A stretch of 20,759 nt of DNA from contig JAVHQT010000020.1 in assembly GCA_036171275.1 (NCBI GenBank), positions 1 to 20,759 on the forward strand. Reading direction: 5' to 3'. Within the stretch, counting starts at the first letter, position 1, and each line of letters starts with the position of its first letter. This DNA is from PALSA-1006 sp036171275. GTDB lineage: Bacteria; Pseudomonadota; Gammaproteobacteria; Burkholderiales; Gallionellaceae. This document shows, piece after piece, positions 1-7,288 of this stretch. The position numbers and the translations under genes were made by a program. The notes beneath the pieces are model-generated. The model was not told where the DNA came from, made no database searches, and saw only the letters and a program-made list of their open reading frames with translations.

Positions 1-1
1 A

Positions 2-385
2 GGCGATGAAGTCATCGGCAATGAAACCCGCGTCAAAGTGGTGAAGAACAAAGTCGCACCACCGTTCAAAGAAGCATTATTCGATATTTTGTATGGCGAA
101 GGCATTTCGCGTGAAGGCGAAGTGATTGAACTCGGTGTTCAGCATAAACTGGTCGAAAAGTCCGGCGCTTGGTACGCTTACAATGGCGAAAAAATTGGTC
201 AGGGCAAAGACAATGCCCGCGAATTTTTGCGCAATAATCCCGCCATTGCCTTTGAAATTGAAAACAAAGTGCGCGCTGCCTTAGGCATTTCCCTGTTGGC
301 AAACGCCGCAGACAGTGACACAAAAACCGAAAAAGCGGCGGCAAAAGAAGCCAAGACGGCGTTGAAAGTGGCGGGTGAAGCCTAA
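2..385 (+). CDS. recA: RecA recombinase, C-terminal part (5' end outside window)
   Basis: The reading frame is open from the window edge to TAA at 383-385 and gives about 127 residues. It carries the RecA C-terminal domain: a VKNKVAPPFKEALFDILYGEGISREGE-type segment, then SGAWYAYNGEKIGQGKDNAREFL, then an Ala/Lys/Glu-rich acidic tail. RecA forms filaments on single-stranded DNA, drives strand exchange and triggers LexA autocleavage. The ATPase core lies upstream of the window. The end of the gene overlaps the recX start by 11 nt, the usual arrangement for RecA and its modulator. Identification is by direct recognition of the conserved C-terminal motifs. Confidence 0.97.
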   Translation, partial: GDEVIGNETRVKVVKNKVAPPFKEALFDILYGEGISREGEVIELGVQHKLVEKSGAWYAYNGEKIGQGKDNAREFLRNNPAIAFEIENKVRAALGISLLANAADSDTKTEKAAAKEAKTALKVAGEA

Positions 386-857
386 GATATCGCTCAAAGG
401 GCGCGCATTGCAATACTTGGCGCGACGAGAATATAGCCGTGCCGAGCTGGCTGCCAAGTTGCGCCCCTATCTTGCTTTAGCAGAAAATTCGTTGCAACCC
501 CATGATTTAATTGAGTTATTAGACGAGCTAACTACAAAAGGTTACTTGTCTGATGTCCGCGCCGCCACACAATGGGTTCAGGCTAAACAAGCGCGATTTG
601 GTGCGCAGCGCATCGCTCATGACTTACAACAAAAAGGGATTTCAGCAGCGATTATCGAAGATAATTTAGCCGCCTTAACAGAAAATGAAGGCGTTCATGC
701 GCAAGCGGTTTGGCAACGTAAATTTGCCAAGCTGCCAGACACACCCAAAGAAAAAGCCAAGCAAATTCGCTTTTTACAGGCGCGTGGCTTTTCCTTGGAT
801 ATTATTTTTAAAGTGTTGCAAGCAAGCGAATTAGTTGAATCAACGTTAGAGGATTGA
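375..857 (+). CDS. recX: RecX, regulatory protein of RecA
   Basis: This 160-residue protein matches the RecX family in length and pattern: LKGRALQYLARREYSRAELAAKL at the N terminus, then YLSDVRAATQWVQAKQARFGAQRIAHDL and, near the end, KAKQIRFLQARGFSLDIIFKVL. These are the three helical repeats of RecX. RecX binds within the RecA filament groove and limits filament growth and RecA ATPase activity. The start is GTG at 375, inside the last codons of recA, so translation is probably coupled to recA. No separate promoter is seen, which suggests cotranscription. Confidence 0.95.
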   Translation: MKPKISLKGRALQYLARREYSRAELAAKLRPYLALAENSLQPHDLIELLDELTTKGYLSDVRAATQWVQAKQARFGAQRIAHDLQQKGISAAIIEDNLAALTENEGVHAQAVWQRKFAKLPDTPKEKAKQIRFLQARGFSLDIIFKVLQASELVESTLED

Positions 858-867
858 GGTGTCAAAC

Positions 868-2481
868 ATGTTGCTAGATGTTTCCGAAAAATGGGTATTA
901 GTGATTGATGATCTGGAAGGAATGCGCTCGCAGTTGCGTATGTCTTTATCCAGCGCTGGCTTTGCTAAACTTCATGTCGTGAGCTGCATTAAAGATGCTT
1001 TAGAACGCATGGAAAGCAGTCGCTATGATGTTATCTTGTGCGATTACTCGCTGGGCGACAGCACCGATGGTCAGCAGTTTCTGGAGTATTTGCGCACCAA
1101 CGATTTAATTTCCCGTAATACGATTTTTGTCATTATTACTGCGGAGCAAGCCTACGAAAAAGTCGTCTCGGCTTCCGAATGCGCGCCGGATGATTATCTT
1201 TTAAAACCCTTTACCTCTGCTCAATTTACCGCTCGCCTCGAAAAACTACTGGAGAAGCAAGCTTATTTTTTAGCGATTGATAAAGCGACCGACAGTAAAA
1301 ACTGGGGCAAAGTAATCGCAGAATGTAATAAAAAATTGCCGTTAAAGGACAAATACTTCATTGAGTTGTGCAAAATTAAAGCGTCTGCCTTGATGCGCGA
1401 TGGTCGTCCACAAGAAGCCGCCGATGCCTATCAGCAAGTGCTCAACCTGCGCCCAGTCGCTTGGGCAAAATTAGGGCTGGCACGGGCTTTGTCGGTATTA
1501 AATAAAAAAGACGAAGCTCAAAAAGTGGTGCGCGAAATTCTTGCCGAATCCCCGCAATTTATGGCAGCTTACGACGTTTTGAGCGACTTACTGGCTGCGA
1601 CTGGCGATAAAAAATCTGCTTTGGGGGTGCTGCAAAAAGCCCGGGAAGTCTCGCCAGGCACAATGAGCCGCATTCGTGAATTAAGCAGCTTGGCGGTCAG
1701 TGCTGGGCAACCTGAGTTGGCCGAAACGGTAATGCGTGAAGCCTTGCTTAAGCACAAATATTCGCCCGTGCGCGAAGCCAATGATTACGCGGTGCTGTCA
1801 AAAGCCTTGATTAATCAAGGCAAAGCTACTGAAGCACTGGCAATGGTTAATGATGCGCAAAAAACGTTTAAAGACGACCATAGTGCAATTATTTTCGCCG
1901 CCACCGAAAGCGTTGCGCACTGCGCTGTAGGCAATCATTCTGAAGCGGATGCAGCCTTAAAACGCGCGATGGATCATGGCGACATGAGCAAGCTGCCGGC
2001 GCAAACCGTGGTGTCGCTTGCCGATGCCTGTTTTGCTCTGGGAAAAGAAGAGGATGCGCACAATTTATTGCGTCATGCTATTCAGAACAACCATGAAGAC
2101 GACGCCTTAAAACGCAAAGTGCACGATGTTTTAACCGCAGCGGGCAAAGATCCTGCCGAGGCGACCGCGCTGATTGAGGCAACCACCCGCGAGGTCATTC
2201 AGCTGAATAACGATGGGGTGAAGAAAGCGCAATCCGGTCAACTTTCTGAGGCGATTGAATTACTCTGCGAAGCCGCAAATCGTTTGCCCAACAACCTGCA
2301 GATTGTGGCCAATGCCGCTTTAGTTATGGCGCTGCATTTGGTGCGCAATGGCAACAATTCGCAAGAACTTGCGCAATGTTTGCATTATCGCAGCGCACTC
2401 GTCAACAAATCACCCAACAATCCCAAACTAGCCCAAATTGACACTCTTCTCAAACAATTATCTGATAAATCAGCCAGTTAA
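868..2481 (+). CDS. Response regulator: receiver domain fused to TPR repeats
   Basis: The N-terminal 120 residues are a CheY-like receiver with the acidic pair in IDDLEG (D14, D15), phospho-acceptor D59 in ILCDYSLGD, T91 in IITAEQ and K113 in LLKPF. The remaining ~410 residues are helical repeats with TPR signatures (A-Y-x-Q-V-L-N-L-R-P, A-x-x-V-L-x-x-A-R-E-V-S-P and similar). There is no DNA-binding or catalytic output domain, so output is probably protein-protein interaction. I chose ATG 868 (537 aa) over GTG 859 because GAGGT at 856-860 is an SD placed 7 nt before 868, whereas it overlaps the GTG. The gene begins about 10 nt after recX and is followed after 3 nt by a minimal histidine kinase, its likely partner. 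Domain calls are firm; the pathway controlled is unknown. Confidence 0.9.
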   Translation: MLLDVSEKWVLVIDDLEGMRSQLRMSLSSAGFAKLHVVSCIKDALERMESSRYDVILCDYSLGDSTDGQQFLEYLRTNDLISRNTIFVIITAEQAYEKVVSASECAPDDYLLKPFTSAQFTARLEKLLEKQAYFLAIDKATDSKNWGKVIAECNKKLPLKDKYFIELCKIKASALMRDGRPQEAADAYQQVLNLRPVAWAKLGLARALSVLNKKDEAQKVVREILAESPQFMAAYDVLSDLLAATGDKKSALGVLQKAREVSPGTMSRIRELSSLAVSAGQPELAETVMREALLKHKYSPVREANDYAVLSKALINQGKATEALAMVNDAQKTFKDDHSAIIFAATESVAHCAVGNHSEADAALKRAMDHGDMSKLPAQTVVSLADACFALGKEEDAHNLLRHAIQNNHEDDALKRKVHDVLTAAGKDPAEATALIEATTREVIQLNNDGVKKAQSGQLSEAIELLCEAANRLPNNLQIVANAALVMALHLVRNGNNSQELAQCLHYRSALVNKSPNNPKLAQIDTLLKQLSDKSAS

Positions 2482-2484
2482 TCT

Positions 2485-3096
2485 ATGAACAATCTTTACG
2501 CAGCGGTGATTCATGATGTTAAAAATCAACTGGCAGAACTGTCTTTGCGTCTAGGCGAGCGTACCGATGCGCAAACCGAAATGAGCATTGCCATGAATGC
2601 TTCCAATCGACTTTCAGAAATGTTATTGATGCACCGACATCAAAGCCGGCAACTCAGCATCAATCCGGTTGCGGTGAATGCACCTGATTTTTTATCTATT
2701 TTAGCCGCCGAATACAGAGAATTATTTCCCAATATAATCATAGTGTTACAACAAAATAATCCCCCAGCATTTTCGTTTTTCGACGATGCACTGGTTAGAA
2801 TGGCACTGGGAAATGCACTGCACAATGCGTGCCGCGTCGCCAAACACAAAGTCATGCTGTTTGCGGAAACAGTGGATGGCATGTTAGCGCTGGGGGTTAA
2901 AGATGATGGCAGCGGCTACCCCGACGAGATTTTGGCGACAGGCGGCGCCAGTCCGTCTAACATCAGCAATCGTGGCACCGGTTTGGGTTTATATTTAGCC
3001 CGGCAAATTGCCGAGCTGCACCAACTAGAAAAGCGCCAAGGTCGGATTGAATTAAGTAACGAAAACGGTGCCGTGTTTCGAATGTTACTGCCTTAG
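2485..3096 (+). CDS. Minimal soluble histidine kinase (dimerisation helix plus HATPase only)
   Basis: This 203-residue protein has no membrane segment or sensor domain. Residues ~8-50 form a phospho-acceptor helix pair with IHDVKNQLAEL (H10), an HDxKN-type H-box instead of the common HExRTP. The C-terminal ATPase domain has an N-box (NALHNACRVA), a G1 box (DDGSGYP) and a G2 box (GTGLGLYLA). It starts 3 nt after the REC-TPR stop with no good SD of its own, so translation is likely coupled and the two proteins probably form a cognate pair. Input must come from a partner protein, a cytosolic ligand or the neighbouring membrane hybrid kinase; the sequence does not say which. Confidence 0.85.
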   Translation: MNNLYAAVIHDVKNQLAELSLRLGERTDAQTEMSIAMNASNRLSEMLLMHRHQSRQLSINPVAVNAPDFLSILAAEYRELFPNIIIVLQQNNPPAFSFFDDALVRMALGNALHNACRVAKHKVMLFAETVDGMLALGVKDDGSGYPDEILATGGASPSNISNRGTGLGLYLARQIAELHQLEKRQGRIELSNENGAVFRMLLP

Positions 3097-3179
3097 AATC
3101 CGCGCATGACGGTAAAAAAATACGTTTCTAATACGTTGATTAATTTTAATTTTTCTGAATTTACGCCCGCACCAAACCG

Positions 3180-3223
3180 AAGGAAGCACTGATTTATCCC
3201 AAGCTTCCTTAAGAATAAATCAG
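3180..3223. repeat. Two interlocked inverted repeats (A-B-A'-B')
   Basis: Arm A is AAGGAAGC at 3180-3187 and its complement GCTTCCTT is at 3203-3210. Arm B is CTGATTTAT at 3189-3197 and its complement ATAAATCAG is at 3215-3223. The arms alternate instead of nesting, which is the topology of an H-type pseudoknot, or of two abutting partial copies of a dispersed repeat. The same words (TTAAGGAAGCGCTGATTTATTCC) form the ends of the element at 17800-18122. It lies in the 193-nt gap between the minimal kinase and the hybrid kinase gene. Confidence 0.7.
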
Positions 3224-3289
3224 CTCTGATTAGCAGAACGCGGCCTGCGCAGCGCGATTTGATTTTAAACTTTTCACCCAAGATGATTT

Positions 3290-6274
3290 ATGCGAAAACA
3301 GTCAAACAATCATTCAATCTACAAATCGATCAGCGTGCTGCTGGCTATTTTTCTATGGATTGGCGCTTCATGGCTAGGCAGCCAATATCAGTTTAAACAC
3401 GAGCTGGTTCGCGCCTTTGCAGACGAACAAAAAAATGCAGAAAACAACGCCGCCGCCGTCGCCGATAGCGTGCAACGTAATTTACATTTTGTTGCTGGCA
3501 TTCCGGACACATTTCAACATTCCTTACGGGTTTGGAAAGCCGTTTCTTTATTTACCCCAAACCCTCAGCCGAGCCGATTATCCAAAACAAAGACCACACA
3601 ACAGTGGCTTAGCAATCCTGATTTAGCGGATTTAAATCATTACCTTACCATGACGCAACGTTCACTGGGGGTGGATTTAATTTTTGTGGTCAATGCGGCG
3701 GGCGATGCGATTTCTGCTAGCAATTGGCAAAAATTAAGCTCGCCGATTGGCAGTAATTATGCGGAGCGCAACTGGTTTGCATCCGTCAAAAATGGCCAAC
3801 GCGGGCAACAATATGCCATCGGCAAAACTACCGGCATCGCCGGTTTATATTTTGCCACCCCGATCATGCGCGACGGTCATTTTGCCGGCGCAATTGTGGT
3901 CAAAGTGGACGTCCCGTCTCTGGCATTTTTAATCAAACAAACTGATTCTTATATCAGCGACCGTCATGGCGTGATTATATTGGCGCATGACGCCAGTCTG
4001 ATCCTAAAAACCTTGCCAGATGCGCGCGTTAATCAATTAACCAATGCCGAAAAACAGGACATGTATCAGCGCACTCAATTTGAACCGCTTGCCCTGCCTG
4101 TTTGGCAACACTATCCACAATTAAAAGAAAATCCGAATCGGTCTCTACCGTACACCTTGGGGCGAACTGCCCTCCCCGAATATCAACTCAATGTCTTTTC
4201 TCAAACCCCGTTAGCGGCGTTTAACGCCCTCGAAAAAGATCGGCAAAATAACTTTATCTTGATGAGCGTATTGGGCAGCGCGCTGATTTTAATTGCTTAC
4301 GCGGGTCTGTCTTTATATCGCGCGCAAGCCATCGCCAATAAAAGCGAGGAGCGGTTACGGCTTATTTTAGAATCGGCAAATTGTGGCATTTGGGGACAAG
4401 ATACCAATGGGCGCTGTACCTTTGTGAACCAAGAGGCGACGCAATTACTGGGCTATACGGCGACTGAACTGATCGGCTCGGTGCTGCATAAACAAGTGCA
4501 TCATAGCCATCCCGATGGGACAGATTTCCCCAAAGAAACCTGTCCGATGTTCTTAACTGGACAAGATGGCAAAGCGCGTTTAGGCAAAGACGATGTGTTA
4601 TGGCGCAAAAATGGTAGCCATTTTGATGTTGAATATGCCACCTCTCCCATTTTAATTAACGGCGTTTTAGACGGTGTGGTGGTCATTTTTAACGATATTA
4701 CTCAGCGCAAAGAACAAGAACATTTATTAGCCCTCGCCAAAGAAAAAGCGGAATCGGCCAACCAAGCAAAAAGTGAATTTTTGGCCAATATGTCGCACGA
4801 GATTCGTACCCCGATGAATGCCGTCATCGGCTTTTCTGAATTGGCACTCGACTGCCAAAATGAGGCAGAAAAACACACCTACCTCAAGCAAATTCTTGAT
4901 TCTTCCAAATCATTATTGGGTATTTTGAACGACATTCTCGATTTCTCAAAAATTGAAGCGCGCCAGCTTTCAATCGAAAATAAAGTGTTTAATTTGAATC
5001 AATTACTGAATAATCTCCAGCGGATGTTTGAGTTGCGAGCGCAAGAAAAAGGCCTGCTATTTACCTTAAATAAAGATGAAAATTTACCCGAATATTTGCT
5101 CGGCGACCCACTCCGCTTGCGACAAATCTTAACCAACTTACTGGGCAATGCGTTTAAATTTACCGAACGCGGCGCCGTAAAATTAGACGTGGTACAACTC
5201 GCGCGCACAGACAAGCGCATTTCGCTGATTTTTAAGCTTCAGGATAGTGGCATTGGCATGAGCCAATCTCAATTAGAAAGCTTGTTTAAACCATTTTCGC
5301 AAGCCGACAATTCTATTACCCGTCGCTTTGGTGGCACCGGTCTAGGACTGTCGATTAGCCGCAATTTGGCGCACTTGATGGGCGGCGAAATTACGGTTGA
5401 AAGCGCACCAAATATCGGCAGCCAATTTAGCTTCCAAGTTGATTTACCAGCCGCTAACGCTGCACAAATTGCCAGCGAAATTAGCCAGCGCGACGCGACA
5501 AATCTACTCAATAACGCGTCCAATGCCAGCGAAGTTTTACAGCATAAGAAAGTGTTGCTAGTGGAAGATAACCACGTCAATCAATTACTCGCCACGCGCT
5601 TATTACAAAAGCTCAACATTGAAGTTGCGCTCGCCCAAAACGGACAAGAAGCAATTAACTCTTTAGAATCAGATACTTACGATTTTGTACTGATGGATAT
5701 TCAAATGCCGATTATGGATGGTTTGGAAGCGACGCGGCGCATTCGCCAGAACCCACTTTTGACGAATTTACCAATCATTGCGATGAGTGCCGGCGTCACC
5801 TTAGACGAGCAAGCGCTGTGCGCCAAAGTGGGCATGAGCGCTTTTATTGGCAAGCCGATTGATTTTAATGAACTCAAAAACACCTTGTTTGAGCATCTGA
5901 GCATTACCAGCAATACCAACCCACTCAGCGACCAATTTGTCTTAAAAATCGCCGGTTTTAGTGATAAACGTTTGGCAGAATTGCTCGACATTATGGGCGA
6001 TAAAACCATCGTGTTAGCATTGATTCAATCCTTGCGCAGCGACTTTAAAGCCATCGTGCCCGACTTTGCCAAGCACGTTGAAACCGGCAATTTTACCGAG
6101 GCAAAACGCATGATTCATACTTTAAGAGGGGTGGCTGCCAATTTAGGTGCGGACGACATTACCGGGGCGGCGAATACAGTGGAATTGGCTTTAAGCAACC
6201 AACACGATGTTGCAACCAGCCTAGCCGAACTCCAGCGCGTTTGGGATTTATTCCTCAAACTTGACCTCACTTAA
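3290..6274 (+). CDS. Membrane-bound tripartite hybrid sensor histidine kinase (Cache-PAS-HisKA-HATPase-REC-Hpt)
   Basis: The protein has 994 residues. TM1 is at ~13-31 and TM2 at ~322-344. Between them is a periplasmic Cache/PDC-like sensor (NWFASVKNGQ, ATPIMRDGHFAGAIVVKVDV). A PAS domain at ~352-475 (ESANCGIWGQDTNG ... DITQRK) is followed by HisKA with H503 (MSHEIRTPMN), HATPase with N620, DSGIG (652-656) and GGTGLGL (681-687), a receiver with D803 (LMDIQMPIMDG) and K855, and an Hpt domain with H943 (MIHTLRG). This is the His-Asp-His layout of BarA/ArcB-type phosphorelays; the final Asp acceptor must be another protein. The REC-TPR protein upstream is one candidate. The 193-nt upstream gap suggests an own promoter, but I see no convincing boxes. 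Confidence 0.92.
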   Translation: MRKQSNNHSIYKSISVLLAIFLWIGASWLGSQYQFKHELVRAFADEQKNAENNAAAVADSVQRNLHFVAGIPDTFQHSLRVWKAVSLFTPNPQPSRLSKTKTTQQWLSNPDLADLNHYLTMTQRSLGVDLIFVVNAAGDAISASNWQKLSSPIGSNYAERNWFASVKNGQRGQQYAIGKTTGIAGLYFATPIMRDGHFAGAIVVKVDVPSLAFLIKQTDSYISDRHGVIILAHDASLILKTLPDARVNQLTNAEKQDMYQRTQFEPLALPVWQHYPQLKENPNRSLPYTLGRTALPEYQLNVFSQTPLAAFNALEKDRQNNFILMSVLGSALILIAYAGLSLYRAQAIANKSEERLRLILESANCGIWGQDTNGRCTFVNQEATQLLGYTATELIGSVLHKQVHHSHPDGTDFPKETCPMFLTGQDGKARLGKDDVLWRKNGSHFDVEYATSPILINGVLDGVVVIFNDITQRKEQEHLLALAKEKAESANQAKSEFLANMSHEIRTPMNAVIGFSELALDCQNEAEKHTYLKQILDSSKSLLGILNDILDFSKIEARQLSIENKVFNLNQLLNNLQRMFELRAQEKGLLFTLNKDENLPEYLLGDPLRLRQILTNLLGNAFKFTERGAVKLDVVQLARTDKRISLIFKLQDSGIGMSQSQLESLFKPFSQADNSITRRFGGTGLGLSISRNLAHLMGGEITVESAPNIGSQFSFQVDLPAANAAQIASEISQRDATNLLNNASNASEVLQHKKVLLVEDNHVNQLLATRLLQKLNIEVALAQNGQEAINSLESDTYDFVLMDIQMPIMDGLEATRRIRQNPLLTNLPIIAMSAGVTLDEQALCAKVGMSAFIGKPIDFNELKNTLFEHLSITSNTNPLSDQFVLKIAGFSDKRLAELLDIMGDKTIVLALIQSLRSDFKAIVPDFAKHVETGNFTEAKRMIHTLRGVAANLGADDITGAANTVELALSNQHDVATSLAELQRVWDLFLKLDLT

Positions 6275-6296
6275 TCCGACTTTCATCTTTATCCCT

Positions 6297-6641
6297 ATGC
6301 CCTTAAACCGCTTCGCCTTCCAAACCATTGAGTTGCATCCTTTAGCGCCGCGCAAACCCCAAATGGGTGCAGCGTGTAATGGCTGCGGCGTGTGTTGCGC
6401 GACGGTGCCGTGTCCAGTGGCATGGGTCTTTTTGTGGCAACGGCGCGGACGCTGCCGTGCCTTAATGTGGCACAGCGATGCCGGTCGCTATCTTTGTGGG
6501 ATGGTCAGTCACCCAGCGCAGTATTCCCGTCTGATTCCAAGCGCATTTTCGGCGACGATGGGGCTTTTTTTTGCCAGCAGAATTGCCGCCGGAATCGGCT
6601 GCGATTCGAGTATTGAAATCACAACTGAAAATGCAGACTAG
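6297..6641 (+). CDS. Small cysteine-cluster protein (YkgJ-like CxxCGxCC)
   Basis: This 114-residue protein has a dense Cys cluster, CNGCGVCC (C27, C30, C33, C34), followed by PCP (C39), C53, C67 in RYLCG, and a late GIGCDS. The CxxCGxCC pattern is that of the YkgJ/UPF0153-type zinc- or iron-binding cluster family; the RRxGxC-AL-W and Y-CG spacing is familiar from uncharacterised proteobacterial relatives. ATG 6297 is preferred over TTG 6261, which lies within the end of the hybrid kinase gene. It overlaps the next gene by 11 nt. Function is unknown; binding of a metal or Fe-S cluster is inferred from the cysteines only. Confidence 0.72.
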   Translation: MPLNRFAFQTIELHPLAPRKPQMGAACNGCGVCCATVPCPVAWVFLWQRRGRCRALMWHSDAGRYLCGMVSHPAQYSRLIPSAFSATMGLFFASRIAAGIGCDSSIEITTENAD

Positions 6642-7224
6642 GAAGCAAGCCCTAAGGCAAAGTATAATCAGCCGTCGGATGGCGTTGCCAGCAACTGAGC
6701 GTTGGCAGTTAAGCCAGCAAATTGTGGGGCGAATTTGCCAGCTAAACGCGTATAAAAGCGCGATTTGTGTGTTGGGTTATTGGAATTTTGGCGCAGAATT
6801 TGCCGCCGAATACTGGCTAAAACAGGCGCTACAAGACGGAAAAATAGTCTATTTACCGAAAGTTGATCAACGCACAAAACAGCTAGCCATTTATCGCGTC
6901 ACCGATTTTGACGCGGATTTGGCAACTGGGATCTGGGGAATTCGTGAACCCGTGCCCGCACGCTGTGCCGAGCTTGAAGATTTATCCACGCTGGATTTTA
7001 TTTTGCTGCCGGGCGTGGCTTTCAATATACAAGGAGCACGTTTGGGTTACGGCGGCGGGTTTTATGACCAGTTTCTAGCGCGTCTAGAATCTCACCCGAC
7101 CTTGCTTGCCGCCGCTTTTTCAGTGCAAATCGTGGCTGAAATTCCGCAAGAATCAACCGATATTCCAGTGGATTTTGTGGTGACGGAACAGCAGGTTTTT
7201 ATCTGCAAAAACCCGCTTATTTAG
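6631..7224 (+). CDS. 5-formyltetrahydrofolate cyclo-ligase
   Basis: This 197-residue protein belongs to the 5-FTHF cyclo-ligase family (YgfA/Fau, MTHFS), which converts 5-formyl-THF to 5,10-methenyl-THF using ATP. The diagnostic segment is LPGVAFNIQGARLGYGGGFYDQFLAR, with the nucleotide-binding GYGGGFYD at 139-146; an N-terminal Lys/Arg-rich helix and IWGIREP also fit. I use ATG 6631, which overlaps the preceding stop (6639-6641), rather than ATG 6571, because homologues begin shortly before the KQALRQSIISRR helix. In many gammaproteobacteria 6S RNA precedes this gene; here a coding gene occupies that place. Confidence 0.93.
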   Translation: MQTRKQALRQSIISRRMALPATERWQLSQQIVGRICQLNAYKSAICVLGYWNFGAEFAAEYWLKQALQDGKIVYLPKVDQRTKQLAIYRVTDFDADLATGIWGIREPVPARCAELEDLSTLDFILLPGVAFNIQGARLGYGGGFYDQFLARLESHPTLLAAAFSVQIVAEIPQESTDIPVDFVVTEQQVFICKNPLI

Positions 7225-7288
7225 TTGGACAATTATTTTGCAACACCATGATTATAAAGCGTATTTTATAGAGAGGAAGTGAACGACT

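Noticed and set aside
2730..2748. CAATATAATCATAGTGTTA inside the minimal kinase gene, an 11-base match to the shared promoter-like element
   Set aside because: It lies in an AT-rich coding stretch (codons for Asn-Ile-Ile-Ile-Val-Leu), diverges after 11 bases and has no gene start downstream, so chance is the simpler explanation.
3093..3281. 62-codon minus-strand frame between the two kinase genes
   Set aside because: It runs through the interlocked repeat, has no SD and resembles no protein family; it is an accidental frame.
6261..6296. TTG start at 6261 for the Cys-cluster gene
   Set aside because: It would overlap the hybrid kinase end and add a non-conserved leader; ATG 6297 is more likely.
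6500..6660. 6S RNA gene next to 5-formyltetrahydrofolate cyclo-ligase
   Set aside because: The upstream side is fully coding (Cys-cluster gene overlapping by 11 nt), with no room for a ~180-nt RNA.
7225..7288. Promoter for aceE
   Set aside because: TTGGAC at 7225 and TATAAA at 7253 are 22 nt apart and other box pairs are weak; nothing good enough to annotate.
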